Counted from the first letter of the stretch, positions 7,324 through 17,035 are shown. The stretch is 64,000 bases of DNA from Sphingomonas lenta (GCF_002288825.1 NZ_NSLI01000002.1:765587-829586), one strand, 5' to 3'. Notes: generated by a model not told the origin, from the sequence alone. Program-made: numbers and translations.

Positions 7324-10083
7324 TCAGAACCGGACCCGCACTCCAAGCGCATAACGGCGTTCGTTAATCTGCAGGTCCCGCAGACGGCTTGACACATCCG
7401 TGTACCGGATCTCCTTGGTATTCAGAAGGTTAGCCCCTTCCAGCACGAGCGTGAGGTTACGGTTGAACTCGTAGCTGATCGACGCATCGAGAAAGCCGTT
7501 GGCCGCGATGTATTCGAACAGGCCGATGCCCTGAACCGAGTTGCCGCCCTCGCCGGTCAGGGCATAGCGGCTCCGCCAATTATACGCCGCCCGAGCGGAG
7601 AGGCCGTCGCGCTCGTAGAAGCCAACGATGTTGTACTGATGGCGCGAAAGGCGGAAGATCGGCGTTCCGCTGTCAGTATCGGCGTCCGAAAAGGTGTAGT
7701 TGGCGATCACGCCGAAGCCGCCGAGGAATCCCGGTAGGAAGTCGAACCCCTGCTGGACACCGACCTCGAAACCCTTGATCGTTGCTCCGCCGGCGTTGAA
7801 GGGCCGTGTGATCAGGAAATCGGTTCCGCCGTCGAAGCGCACCGCGCCCGGAATCTGGCCGACCGACGTCTGCAGCGAGACGAAGTTGGCCACGTCCTTG
7901 TAGAAGCCTGCGATTGACAGGAGGCCCGTCCTCGACGTGTACCACTCCAATGAGACGTCGTACTGGTCCGCGCGGAACGGATTGAGCTGCGGGTTGCCCG
8001 TCGTCGCGGTACCCGACGATTGGTTGATGACCGCGCCCGCGGAGAGCTGGCCGATGTCCGGCCGCTCGATGACCTTGGCGCCCGCAAAGCGGAGCACCAC
8101 GTCCGGCGTCAGGCGGAACTGCAGGTTCACCGCCGGCAACCAGTCCTCATAGTCGTTCTCGACCGTGATGGGCGTGACAGTCGTTCCGGCGGTCACCAGT
8201 CCGGAGGAGTCGAGACGCGTGCGGACATAGCGCACGCCGATGTTGCTCTGCACCGCGACGGATCCGATCGCGCCCTCCAGCTCCGCCAAGGCGTAGGCCG
8301 CGTCCGTGTCTTCCTTGATGTCCGACTGCTCGGGGTTCGAGTTCACGCGGCCACCGAAGTCGCGCGTGTTGAGCAGGTCGATGAACTGGCTGGAGCCGAA
8401 ACGGGGATCGCCCTCGTCGTAATCGGCCACAAGCCACGAACGAGGAAAGTTGCCCCCGAAATTCGCGAACACGCCGTCGCCGAACGGGAAAGGGGCGAGA
8501 AAGGTAGACAGAGGCTCTTCGGCTACGGTCCGGCGTCGCCCGGTCGCCTGGTCGAAAAAGGCCGGGTTTCGCGCGTTGGTGGCCACATTGGCCGCCTGCA
8601 ACACCCGATAACGGATATCACGCCGGGTGAGGCGCGCACCGCCCGCGATGCGGCGAAAAATGCCTGCGTCCAGATCGTAACCAACATCCACCTTTCCCAC
8701 ATATTCGCTGGTATCCTGGTCGAACACGCGGTCGAGCGTCAGGTCCGAGACGAAGAGCGACGGGGTCGTGAGATCGTACGGCGTCCCGTTCGGGTTAGTC
8801 AGCACCACTTCCGGCGGAACGTCGTTCCCGCGGAAGCGGTACGACACCGTGGCGTTCGTCGCCCCCTGGAACCGGAAGAACTGGGACGTGAAGCTGCGAT
8901 CGGCGTAGGAGTAGTTGCCGTCCACCTCCACGGTCAAACGGTCGTTCAACCAGCGGGCGTTACCGCCGATCAGGTAGGTTTCGTTGACGTCCGGCTCGTA
9001 GCGCCCGTCCACCCGAACCGCCTGGTTGTTGTAGGTGGCGCCGAGAAGCGACCCGTTCTCGTCGATCTGCAGGCTGCCCGGCACGAACGCCGTGGCGTTG
9101 TTGGTAAACAGCGTCTGGAAGAAGTGGTTGCGGATCACGTTTTCGAAGCGGCTGTAGTTGCCGTCGATCCGCAACTCCAACTCGCTCGACGGACGCCACT
9201 GGACAGTACCGTCGACGCCGTACCGCGTGCGGGTGTCGTTGGAGGTCCGGAACCGGAGGTCGACCGGGCGCAGCACGTCGGTCGTGACGCCATCCGCGTT
9301 AAAATCGAACCCGGTCTGGCGATTGACGTTGAGCCGCTGCCAGCCGCCGAGCGACTGGAAGAAGTCGGTCCGGGGACGCCGCTGGGAGAAGTTGGCCGCG
9401 ACGGAAACGCCCAATGTGCCGTCGGCGAACTGGTCCGCGAAGAACAATGACGCGCGCGGGTCAGCACGCTCGGCATACTCGTTCAGCAACAGCTCGCCCG
9501 CGACGGAGATGGTCCGCTCCTTCAGATCGAGCGGCTTGCGCGTGACGAGGTTGACATAGCCGCCGAGCGAGCCTTCGATGTTCGACGCGACGGGCGTCTT
9601 GAACACCTCCACCGCCTGAAAGAACTCGGCGGCGAGATTGCGGAAGTCGACATCGCGCGCGGAGACGCCCTCCGTACGCGTACCGAGCCCGAGCCGCCCG
9701 TTGATGGACGTCTGCGAGCTGAGGCCGCGGATGTTGATGCCGAAGCCTTCACCGCGATCGCGGGTGATCTGGACGCCCGTCACGCGCTGCATCGATTCGG
9801 CAATGTTGTCGTCGGGCAGCTTGCCGATGTCCTCCGCGGTGATGACGTCGAGAATTTGGCTGGCCTCGCGTTTCCGCGCGACCGAACTCGCCAGGCTCTG
9901 CCTGATGCCGGTCACGACGATGTCGCCCGGCACTGCACCGCCCGGATCCTGCGTGGGATCGGCAGGGCTCGGCTGCGGATCAGCCGACACTTCCTGCGCG
10001 AAGGCGAGTTGCGGCGCAGCGACTGCCGATAGCGCGAATAGGCACACTGACACGGACAGGCGGCGGACGCGCTGCGGCTTCAT
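7324..10083 (-). CDS. TonB-dependent receptor, oligosaccharide uptake
   Basis: A 919-residue outer-membrane receptor. A signal peptide (MKPQRVRRLSVSVCLFALSAVA, ending near AFA) precedes a plug domain beginning around IVVTGIRQSLASSVARKRE. The ILDVITAEDIGKLPDDNIAESMQRVTGVQI segment and the C-terminal aromatic residue (RVRF) are typical of the TonB-dependent receptors of Caulobacterales and Sphingomonadales that replace SusCD for glycans. It leads a two-gene unit with manA. A copy of the shared palindrome lies in its promoter, overlapping a plausible TTGACA (about 10161-10156) promoter. The substrate is inferred from its neighbours to be mannose-containing oligosaccharide. Confidence 0.92.
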   Translation of the reverse strand: MKPQRVRRLSVSVCLFALSAVAAPQLAFAQEVSADPQPSPADPTQDPGGAVPGDIVVTGIRQSLASSVARKREASQILDVITAEDIGKLPDDNIAESMQRVTGVQITRDRGEGFGINIRGLSSQTSINGRLGLGTRTEGVSARDVDFRNLAAEFFQAVEVFKTPVASNIEGSLGGYVNLVTRKPLDLKERTISVAGELLLNEYAERADPRASLFFADQFADGTLGVSVAANFSQRRPRTDFFQSLGGWQRLNVNRQTGFDFNADGVTTDVLRPVDLRFRTSNDTRTRYGVDGTVQWRPSSELELRIDGNYSRFENVIRNHFFQTLFTNNATAFVPGSLQIDENGSLLGATYNNQAVRVDGRYEPDVNETYLIGGNARWLNDRLTVEVDGNYSYADRSFTSQFFRFQGATNATVSYRFRGNDVPPEVVLTNPNGTPYDLTTPSLFVSDLTLDRVFDQDTSEYVGKVDVGYDLDAGIFRRIAGGARLTRRDIRYRVLQAANVATNARNPAFFDQATGRRRTVAEEPLSTFLAPFPFGDGVFANFGGNFPRSWLVADYDEGDPRFGSSQFIDLLNTRDFGGRVNSNPEQSDIKEDTDAAYALAELEGAIGSVAVQSNIGVRYVRTRLDSSGLVTAGTTVTPITVENDYEDWLPAVNLQFRLTPDVVLRFAGAKVIERPDIGQLSAGAVINQSSGTATTGNPQLNPFRADQYDVSLEWYTSRTGLLSIAGFYKDVANFVSLQTSVGQIPGAVRFDGGTDFLITRPFNAGGATIKGFEVGVQQGFDFLPGFLGGFGVIANYTFSDADTDSGTPIFRLSRHQYNIVGFYERDGLSARAAYNWRSRYALTGEGGNSVQGIGLFEYIAANGFLDASISYEFNRNLTLVLEGANLLNTKEIRYTDVSSRLRDLQINERRYALGVRVRF

Positions 10084-10124
10084 GGAAACCTCCCCTAGGA
10101 CTGAGAGCCATTGACGGCCCTTAT

Positions 10125-10143
10125 TGGCACTAAATCAGCGCCA
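10125..10143. promoter_or_regulatory. palindromic operator copy 1 (TonB receptor-manA promoter)
   Basis: TGGCAC-TAAATCA-GCGCCA matches the six-copy motif of this island. It lies about 40 bases before the receptor start and overlaps the likely -10 region (TTGACA on the minus strand, 21 bases, TTTAGT). That position suits repression. Confidence 0.7.
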
Positions 10144-10198
10144 TTCTAACGACCTTGTCAAGTGGACAAAGCAGAGGAACTCCCAAGTCGCGATTCAA

Positions 10199-10217
10199 CG
10201 GCGCTTTCTAAGCGCCA
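10199..10217. promoter_or_regulatory. palindromic operator copy 2 (iclR promoter)
   Basis: CGGCGC-TTTCTAA-GCGCCA contains a perfect inverted repeat, GGCGCTT-TCT-AAGCGCC. It lies about 58 bases upstream of the iclR start and has the same 7-base spacing as the other copies. It suggests that the IclR protein binds this motif and controls its own gene. Confidence 0.65.
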
Positions 10218-10274
10218 GCGCCGCTAAGTTAGGGTCCGCTTGGCAACAAGCCGCGGTTCCGACATGGTGAGAGG

Positions 10275-11024
10275 ATGCAGTCGCTACCGGCGCAACCGAA
10301 CAACAGCCTGATGCTTGGCATGGAGTGCCTGCGCGCCATCACCGACGCGCGGCGGCCGATCGGGTCGCGCGAGGTGGCGCGAAGGATGGGCCTGACGCAC
10401 ACGCGCGTGAACCGGCTACTCGGCACGTTGGCCTATATGGGAATGTTGGAGCGCGACGCCGAGCGCCGCTACCGGCCGGGGCCGGCGCTCCACATGCTGG
10501 CCGCGCAGAGCATCATGGCGTCGCGGCTGCTACCGGCGGCAATGCCGGTGCTGAAACGGCTCAGCCGCCAAGGCCACACCGTCGCCCTCGGTACGTTGTG
10601 GCAGGGCCGGATCTGCTACTTGTTTCATGAGCGGCCTGGCCAATCGGTGGAGGACGCTATCCTGCGCCACGAGATCTGGCCCGCGGATCAGTCTTCGCTC
10701 GGCATCGCGCTGCTCGCGGCGGGCAAGGAGCCGTTAGACCCGGCCTCGGTACCGTCGGACCCGGTACGCGAGCGCAAGCTCCCCGGCCAGTCACTCTCCG
10801 AACTGGTCGAGCAGGCCAGGGAGCGCGGCTATGCCGAGCTCCGCTTCACCGACGACACCATATCGGTCGGCGTGGCCGTCGGAGCGCCGCCCGTGGCCGG
10901 GCTCGGCATCTCCAGCCAGCACCTCGGGCACGAGTTCGTGCCGCGCATCGCGGCGACGCTTCACGAAGCGGCCGCCGAGATCCTGGACCGTATGAGCAGC
11001 GACGACGGCGAGCCTCAAGAATAG
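10275..11024 (+). CDS. IclR-family transcriptional regulator
   Basis: A 249-residue regulator. The N-terminal winged helix-turn-helix is visible in LGMECLRAITDARRPIGSREVARRMGLTHTRVNRLLGTLAYMGML. The C-terminal effector-binding domain shows the IclR pattern GHTVALGTLWQGRICYLFHERPG and SSLGIALLAAG. It is divergent from the receptor-manA unit. Its 3' end overlaps the convergent beta-mannosidase gene by 10 bases. A copy of the island palindrome in its own promoter makes it the best candidate for the regulator of the whole island. The effector is unknown, perhaps a mannose-derived sugar. Confidence 0.9.
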   Translation: MQSLPAQPNNSLMLGMECLRAITDARRPIGSREVARRMGLTHTRVNRLLGTLAYMGMLERDAERRYRPGPALHMLAAQSIMASRLLPAAMPVLKRLSRQGHTVALGTLWQGRICYLFHERPGQSVEDAILRHEIWPADQSSLGIALLAAGKEPLDPASVPSDPVRERKLPGQSLSELVEQARERGYAELRFTDDTISVGVAVGAPPVAGLGISSQHLGHEFVPRIAATLHEAAAEILDRMSSDDGEPQE

Positions 11025-13483
11025 CTGTCGACGAGGGACATGGGAGTGACCTCTCCGGGAAGCGCGGCCGGCCTTCCGAGATGATCGAGCAGCGAGATCA
11101 GCCGTTCCTCGCCGGGGAAGAGGTCGAACCAGTCGAGGCTCCAGCGCCGGTCACCCGGCTGGCCTAGATGTACGGCGTGCTGGAACGTCTCAGAGCGTAC
11201 GGACAGCATATCGCCGTCGCGCGTCACCTCGATCGGCGCGCGGGCTAGGCGCAACGAGCGAGGCGGCGCGAAGAAGCCGGTCGCCTCGCACGCCCGTCTC
11301 CCGCCGACGAACAGCTCCGCACGCAGTACGGTGCGATCGCGACCGATCCGCTCCACCGAGCCGCGCAAGTCGAGCACATCCAGCATTCGCGACGAGCCGG
11401 CGTTCATCGCGACTTCGAGCGTACCGCCTTCCAGCCGCTCCCCCGCGAAGTCGATCAAGCGCCAATCAATGCGTCCCCGCAGCGGCCCCGGCCCGTCATG
11501 TGCGACGTGCAGCTCGACCAGCCCCGAGTCGTTCTCGCGGTAGTTGCCGATGATGCGACGCTCGCCGCCGAGTTGGCGGAGCGACAGAAGGGTGGGCGCG
11601 AAGAAGCGGCGAGCGTGGTGGTGGAGCGCCTTCCACCCGCCGCCGAACTCCAGACTGCTCCACGACGCGACGGGCCAGCAGTCGTTCAGCTGCCAATAGA
11701 GCGCGCCGAGCGTGGTCGGCGACGAGCGGCGGCAGTGCTCGACCGCCGCGCCGACGGCCCAGGCCTGATGCAGCTGCGACAGATAGGCCAGCGATGCGTA
11801 GTCGCGTGGGAACCGGTAGCGCTGGCCCACATAATCGAGGACGACCCCGTTGCCGTTACGGAACTTCTGGTGCGAATCGAACACGGGAGAACCGATGTTC
11901 AGTTCCTCCTCTGGGCAGAAGCTGCGGGCGAGCTCGACCGACGGGTAGCTCTGCATCCCGAACTCGCTGAGGAAGCGGTGACGCGTCGTCCCGAGATGCT
12001 CCACAGGCGCGCGGCGCGCCCATACTTCCCAGTCGTGGGCGTCCTCGCTCGGCGCGGGCTCGCGACCGGGCGGCGTCATCAGCGGCGAGCTGTGAATATA
12101 GGGCGTCTCAGGAGACAGCGCGGACACCGCCCCGGGCAGCGCGTCGAGGAACACCCGCCGGTAGTTCTCGCCATGTTCGGGCTCCGCCAGCGCCTCGCGG
12201 TTCAGAAGCACGATCTCGTTGTTGCCGCACCACAACGCCAGCGAGGGGTGGTGGCGCAGGCGGCGCACTTGGTCCTCCGCCTCGCGCCGGACGGACGCGA
12301 CGAACGCGTCGTCGCCCGGATAGAGCGTGCACGCGAACATGAAGTCCTGCCAGACCAGCAGCCCCAGCTCGTCGCACAGGTCGAAGAAGGCGTCGTCCTC
12401 GTACACGCCCCCGCCCCAGACGCGCAGCATGTTCATGTGCGCGTCCGCCGCCGCGCGGACGAGCGGCTCCAGCTCGGTGCGACCCAACCCCGCGACGAAG
12501 CTGTGCGCGGGGATCCAGTTCGCCCCCTTGGCGAAGACGAGGCGGCCGTTCACGCGGAAGCCGAACCGGCCGATCGACCGTCCGTCCTCCGCGGCGACCT
12601 CGGCGCCGTCGGAATCCATGTCGAGCGACACCGTGCGCAGGCCGATGCGGCGTCGCCAGGCGGGTGTCTCCGCGCCCTGCAGCGAAACTACCACCTCGTA
12701 CAGAGGCTGATCGCCCTGCCCCGCCGGCCACCAGAGCCGTGGGTCCGCGACGTTCAGCTCAAGCTCGGACCCTTCCGCCTCCGCGACCACTAGATCGTCC
12801 AGCGAAAGGGTCGCGCGGAACCGCGCGCCGGGATCAAGGCGGTCGAGTTCGGGATGGAGCGCGATCCTGACCCGGCCGGCCTCATGCCGCTGCGCCACCC
12901 TCACGCCCGCGATCCGCGCTCCGTTCCACGCCTCGATCGCCGCCGGACGCCATAGCCCCGCGGTGACGAAGCGGGGCCCCCAGTCCCAGCCGAATTGGCA
13001 CTGCTCCTTGCGGATGCCGACGCAGCCGCCCACCGGGTCGTTGAACTCGCGCGGCGGCCGGAAGGACCGCGCGACCTCGCGGACGCGGCGCATCGCGCTC
13101 TCGAAGCGGACCTCGATCTCGTTCTTGCCAGCCCTCAGCAGGTCGCGCACGTCGACGCGGTGGCGGTGAAACATGTTGTCGGAGCTCAAGGCGACGGCGC
13201 CGTTGACCCACACCTCCGCCACCGTGTCCAGCCCATCGAGCACCAGCTGCACTTGATCGCGCGCGAGAAGCTCGTCGTCGACCGTAAAGGTGCGGACGTA
13301 GGTCCAGTCGCGCTCCTCAATCCACTGGAGCGCCGTTTCGTTGTCGGCCCAGAACGGGTCGGCGATCCTGCCTGCCGCGAGCAGGTCGGTGTGGACGCAG
13401 CCCGGCACCCGCCCCGGCGATCGTTCGGCCGATCCCGCCTCGCCGAACGTCCAGCCGTCTCCGTTCAGATCGATGCGCAGCAT
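11015..13483 (-). CDS. GH2 beta-mannosidase
   Basis: An 822-residue glycoside hydrolase of family 2, mannosidase subgroup, hydrolysing terminal beta-linked mannose (mannan oligosaccharides, or the Man-beta-1,4-GlcNAc of N-glycan cores). The N-terminal jelly roll starts at LNGDGWTFGEA, with the mannosidase signature GCVHTDLL near residue 30. The (beta/alpha)8 domain carries the acid/base E423 in WCGNNE and the nucleophile E507 in SEFGMQSYPS. No signal peptide is seen, so the enzyme should be cytoplasmic. It is preceded by the GPH symporter gene with 32 bases between, so the two are probably cotranscribed. Confidence 0.93.
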   Translation of the reverse strand: MLRIDLNGDGWTFGEAGSAERSPGRVPGCVHTDLLAAGRIADPFWADNETALQWIEERDWTYVRTFTVDDELLARDQVQLVLDGLDTVAEVWVNGAVALSSDNMFHRHRVDVRDLLRAGKNEIEVRFESAMRRVREVARSFRPPREFNDPVGGCVGIRKEQCQFGWDWGPRFVTAGLWRPAAIEAWNGARIAGVRVAQRHEAGRVRIALHPELDRLDPGARFRATLSLDDLVVAEAEGSELELNVADPRLWWPAGQGDQPLYEVVVSLQGAETPAWRRRIGLRTVSLDMDSDGAEVAAEDGRSIGRFGFRVNGRLVFAKGANWIPAHSFVAGLGRTELEPLVRAAADAHMNMLRVWGGGVYEDDAFFDLCDELGLLVWQDFMFACTLYPGDDAFVASVRREAEDQVRRLRHHPSLALWCGNNEIVLLNREALAEPEHGENYRRVFLDALPGAVSALSPETPYIHSSPLMTPPGREPAPSEDAHDWEVWARRAPVEHLGTTRHRFLSEFGMQSYPSVELARSFCPEEELNIGSPVFDSHQKFRNGNGVVLDYVGQRYRFPRDYASLAYLSQLHQAWAVGAAVEHCRRSSPTTLGALYWQLNDCWPVASWSSLEFGGGWKALHHHARRFFAPTLLSLRQLGGERRIIGNYRENDSGLVELHVAHDGPGPLRGRIDWRLIDFAGERLEGGTLEVAMNAGSSRMLDVLDLRGSVERIGRDRTVLRAELFVGGRRACEATGFFAPPRSLRLARAPIEVTRDGDMLSVRSETFQHAVHLGQPGDRRWSLDWFDLFPGEERLISLLDHLGRPAALPGEVTPMSLVDSYS

Positions 13484-13515
13484 CGCCGTTCCTCCCTGTG
13501 GGTGTGCAGTTGGGT

Positions 13516-14997
13516 TCAGATGACCCCGCGCCTCGCCTCCAGCGCGGCGCGGATCTGGCGGAGCCGCTCGCGGTCGAGCCGGTAGAAGCGGAACGCCAGG
13601 ATGCAGCCGCCCCAGATGACCGCCGGGACGACGGAATAGGCCACCACCATCCGCCAGAGCACCGCGTCCGACTGCGCGGGGCGGGTCACCTCGAAGCCCG
13701 TCGCTTGGAGCACAAAGCCGCCCAAGCCGGCCGAGACGACCATCGCCGTCTTGAAGAACAGCCCGTAGAAGGCGTTGAGGCTGCCCTCCCGCCGCTTGCC
13801 GGTGGCGAGCTCGTCATGGTCGGCGACGTCCGCCTTCATCGCGGGCACGAACATCCAGACGGATGACGCGAGCCCGGCCGAGAAGATCGCGGGTATGATC
13901 TGCAGATACGGCATGTCGGGCCGGAGCAGCACCAGGTTGGACAGGTGCCCCAAGGCGGCCGCCGCGATCAGGCCCACCGTGACGCTGCGCTTGTCGAACC
14001 GTTCGCTCAACCTGGCCAGCAAGGGCAGGGAGAGAAGGCCCACGCCGAACGTGACCGTGTACTTCAAGCCTTCGAGCGCGGTCGCCGCGGGGATGTCGCC
14101 GCGGAGCACGTAGTAGATGTTGACGTACACGCCCACCGACCGGACCGCCGAGAACCCGATCACCAGGAGCGCGGACGCGAGGATCAGCGGCCAGAGCGGC
14201 CGGCAGGCGGCCGACTCGCGGAAGCTGCGCCAGAACGGTTCGGGCGCCTGACGCACGACCTCCGCGTCATAATATCGCTCGCGCACGAAGATGGCCGGCA
14301 GCAGCGCCAGCCCCATCACCACGGGCGCGAATATCCAGCCGAACGCCCGCACCCCCGCGGCCAGGTCGGGCCTGCCCGCCGCGTCCGCGAACCAACCGCC
14401 GCTGACGAACAGCAGGATCCACCCGGCCGGGATCGTGAACACCTTCACCGCCATCGCCATCCAGGCCCCGAGGCGCGTGCGCTCGTCGTAGCTCGGGGTC
14501 ATCTCCAGCCCGAGCGCGAAATAGGGCATGCTCCACATCGTGTACGCGCCGAAGAAGAGCGTGCCCACGATCAGGATATGGAGGACAGTGGCGCGCGGGG
14601 CCCAATCGGGCGCAGGCAGGAAGATCAGCGGGAAGGTCAGGCCCATCGCCAGCGCGCCGACCGCGATCCACGGCCGCCGCCGTCCCCAGCGGCTCCGCGT
14701 GTTGTCGGATAGCGTGCCGAAGACCGGGCTCAGCACCGCCTCGAGCAGTCGGAAGTACATCAGCAGGAAGCCCGCCACGACTGGACTGACCGCCAGGCCC
14801 AGGTTCAGGTAGGGAAGCCACAGCTTGTCGGCGAGCGCCTGATGTCCGTAGACGTCGGAGCCGCCGCCGAGCGCGAAGGCGAGCTTCTGCCCGTTGGGGA
14901 TCCGATCCTGCTCGGCGACGACGGGTGCCGATGCGGACACCGGACCAGCCGGCCCCGCGGTCGCCGAGACGGTGGCCGCTCCTTCGCCCATGCCCAA
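13516..14997 (-). CDS. MFS/GPH-type sugar:cation symporter
   Basis: A 493-residue inner-membrane transporter with about twelve hydrophobic segments. The glycoside-pentoside-hexuronide:cation symporter pattern is visible: LLEAVLSPVFGTLSDNTRSRWGRRRPWI in the loop after helix 2 and a similar repeat after helix 8. The start region has an extra about 30 hydrophilic residues; a later internal start is possible. It precedes the beta-mannosidase and likely carries the oligosaccharide or mannose into the cytoplasm. A variant of the island palindrome lies 25-45 bases upstream. Confidence 0.9.
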   Translation of the reverse strand: MGMGEGAATVSATAGPAGPVSASAPVVAEQDRIPNGQKLAFALGGGSDVYGHQALADKLWLPYLNLGLAVSPVVAGFLLMYFRLLEAVLSPVFGTLSDNTRSRWGRRRPWIAVGALAMGLTFPLIFLPAPDWAPRATVLHILIVGTLFFGAYTMWSMPYFALGLEMTPSYDERTRLGAWMAMAVKVFTIPAGWILLFVSGGWFADAAGRPDLAAGVRAFGWIFAPVVMGLALLPAIFVRERYYDAEVVRQAPEPFWRSFRESAACRPLWPLILASALLVIGFSAVRSVGVYVNIYYVLRGDIPAATALEGLKYTVTFGVGLLSLPLLARLSERFDKRSVTVGLIAAAALGHLSNLVLLRPDMPYLQIIPAIFSAGLASSVWMFVPAMKADVADHDELATGKRREGSLNAFYGLFFKTAMVVSAGLGGFVLQATGFEVTRPAQSDAVLWRMVVAYSVVPAVIWGGCILAFRFYRLDRERLRQIRAALEARRGVI

Positions 14998-15022
14998 CCT
15001 CTCCTGCCGTAACCGGCCTTGT

Positions 15023-15041
15023 TGACGCTATAGGCGTTCCA
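15023..15041. promoter_or_regulatory. palindromic operator copy 3 (symporter-beta-mannosidase promoter)
   Basis: TGACGC-TATAGGC-GTTCCA keeps the 19-base architecture but is the weakest copy. A TTGACG hexamer (minus strand, 15058-15053) lies 20 bases before TATAGC, the same geometry as at copies 1 and 4, so the site overlaps the predicted promoter. Confidence 0.5.
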
Positions 15042-15121
15042 ATCCGCCTTGCCGTCAAGCGATTTCTCCGCCCCCCTAGCTCTAACTCGGACGCAAACAA
15101 GCTATGGACAGCCGGCCAGAA

Positions 15122-15140
15122 TGGTGCGTATATAGTGCCA
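15122..15140. promoter_or_regulatory. palindromic operator copy 4 (seven-gene operon promoter)
   Basis: TGGTGC-GTATATA-GTGCCA. A core of 17 bases (15126-15142) is identical to the copy in front of the beta-helix gene at 26.8 kb. A TGGACA hexamer at 15105-15110 is 20 bases upstream of TATAGT. The first codon of the operon is 35 bases downstream. Confidence 0.7.
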
Positions 15141-15175
15141 GTCGCGGTCGATAACGCGGCGGGGGGAGGCAGCGG

Positions 15176-17035
15176 GTGTCGAGCGGACGTCCAACCAGAC
15201 CGAGACTATGGCTGCTGCTGGCGCGTCAGGACGCTCCCGGCCTCGCCTACGTCGCCCCGACGCTCGCCTGGGCGGCCAAGGACGCGGGAGCCGCCTTCGA
15301 GACGTACTGGGAATGCGAGCGCGACGGAGAGCTGTTCGCGGAGGCCGGCTCGACCATTCTGGGCGGCCAGCATCACCAGCAGTTCAACCTGCTGTGCGCC
15401 GTCTTCGACGTGGCCGTGCTCCGCCTCGGTCCCACGGGCGTGTTCGACTCGTCGGTAGCGACGTTCGGTCTGCCGATCCTTGCTGAAGCCGCCGATCCCG
15501 CCGGCTTGTACGCCCGCTTGGCCGACCAGGGCTTGTTGCCCGCCTCCGCCCCGATCGTGGTGGGGCCCTCCCGCCCCGTGCGGATGGGGAGCGTCCGCTT
15601 CGACGTCGGTCCCTACCTTTTTCCGGAGATCATTCACCGGCGTGCGGTCGGCTTCGGGGCCGGCACCGTCGCGGACGGGATCGGGGACGCGACGCGAGCG
15701 ACCGCCTTCTACCTCGACGACGCGGACCAGCGAACGCTGCGCGGCTCCGGCCTGGCGGTCGAGACGGGCGACTCCGTCGGCGAGGACGACGGCCCGGGAA
15801 CGGTGACGCTACGCATCGCCGAGCGGTGGCGCGGGCAGGCGCGCGCGGTCGTCTTCGGCGATCCGACGGCCGTCTTCTCCCAGGTCGCCGCGCATTGCCG
15901 CCACGACCGCGTGGCGGTGTTCGGGCCGTGCGAGACCCGCGCGCCGCGCGACGTGCGGGTGTCCACCTATACCGAGAGCGTGTCGCCGGTCGCGGGGCTC
16001 GCGGCCGACCTCGCCGTGGCGCTCGGCGACCGGACGATCCACGGGCGACAGACAGGCGACGGCGACATCTTCGAATGGTCCAAACGCGGCGTCGGCATCC
16101 AGATCGTCGATCCCAACCGCCCGCCCTTCCCCATCCTGGCCGAGCGGCCTCAGGCCTGGGCCCCGCGCCTGCGCGACGACTCGGTCGAGGAGGTCGACGA
16201 CGCCCAGCTCGCGGCCTGGGCCGACGAGGGACGCGTGCTCACCACCGCGACCTTTCACTCGGGCGAGGTCGCGCACAACGAGGCCATGGTGGCGCTGCTC
16301 GACCTCGCCGCCTGGTCAGGCCTGCGCTGCGGGTTCGGCGTCCACGCGCAGCGCTACGAGAGCTGCCCGCAGCTTTTCGAGATGATCCAGGTCCCGCCGT
16401 CGCACGGCGGGCTGGCCGGCCGCGTGGAGCCGCTGCTCCACAGCGGCGGCCTGGGCGTGCTCGCCGAGTGCGAGTGCCCGCCCGACCTGTTGGGGCGGAA
16501 CATCGGGGAAGCGCTGGACCGCATCCGCGCGGTCGCGGGGGCGGATGGGCTGCCGCGCGGCTACCTCGCTTTCATGGACTCGAACCTCGACCGACTCGAC
16601 TCGGTCAGGGGAGACCTGTTCCGAGCCATCGAGGCCGCCGGGCTCGACCACATCGTCTCCTCTGCGCTGCCCGGCCGGAACCGGTTGCTGTGGCGCGGTC
16701 GGGACGGCGCGATCGCGATCAACCAGACGCCCCGCGTGGTGCAGGGCTCGTCGCCCTTCGTCCGCGCGACCACGCCCGAGGACATCGACAACACCACCGG
16801 CTCGGGCGGCGCGGGCTGGATCGTCGCCACCTTCGACGCGCCGGTGATCGCGTTTGCGCGCTACGCCTGGACGGAGGGGGGGCGCTTCATGCGCGTGATC
16901 GAACGGTTGAAGGCCGGGCGGCGCATCAACGTCGTCCCGTCCGTGGTCGCCCGCTATGCCCGCCTATTGGCGGAGCGCGGGCTGCTGCCAGCGCCGATCG
17001 CCCTCGACGCCGAGCCCGCGCGGTACCGGTCGTGA
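15176..17035 (+). CDS. unknown protein, first gene of the GH125 operon
   Basis: A 619-residue protein I do not recognise. The GTG start is supported by a strong GGGGGGAGG site 6 bases before it. There is no signal peptide or membrane segment, so it should be cytoplasmic. The N-terminal part (about 1-130) looks like an alternating alpha/beta domain with conserved-looking GGQHHQQFN. The C-terminal half has ATFHSGEVAHNEAM, GFGVHAQRYESC and YLAFMDSNLDRLDS, where several His, Glu and Asp residues could form an active site. Its stop overlaps the GH125 start by four bases. The context suggests a carbohydrate-related enzyme or sensor; no reaction can be assigned. Confidence 0.85.
   Translation: MSSGRPTRPRLWLLLARQDAPGLAYVAPTLAWAAKDAGAAFETYWECERDGELFAEAGSTILGGQHHQQFNLLCAVFDVAVLRLGPTGVFDSSVATFGLPILAEAADPAGLYARLADQGLLPASAPIVVGPSRPVRMGSVRFDVGPYLFPEIIHRRAVGFGAGTVADGIGDATRATAFYLDDADQRTLRGSGLAVETGDSVGEDDGPGTVTLRIAERWRGQARAVVFGDPTAVFSQVAAHCRHDRVAVFGPCETRAPRDVRVSTYTESVSPVAGLAADLAVALGDRTIHGRQTGDGDIFEWSKRGVGIQIVDPNRPPFPILAERPQAWAPRLRDDSVEEVDDAQLAAWADEGRVLTTATFHSGEVAHNEAMVALLDLAAWSGLRCGFGVHAQRYESCPQLFEMIQVPPSHGGLAGRVEPLLHSGGLGVLAECECPPDLLGRNIGEALDRIRAVAGADGLPRGYLAFMDSNLDRLDSVRGDLFRAIEAAGLDHIVSSALPGRNRLLWRGRDGAIAINQTPRVVQGSSPFVRATTPEDIDNTTGSGGAGWIVATFDAPVIAFARYAWTEGGRFMRVIERLKAGRRINVVPSVVARYARLLAERGLLPAPIALDAEPARYRS

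Noticed and set aside
8020..9450. 476-codon plus-strand frame opposite the TonB receptor
   Set aside because: A typical antisense shadow in high-GC DNA; the receptor on the other strand is unmistakable.
15826..17031. Upstream extension of the GH125 frame by about 400 codons
   Set aside because: It translates to an Arg/Pro/Ala-rich shadow of the 619-residue gene; the GTG in the stop overlap is the natural start.
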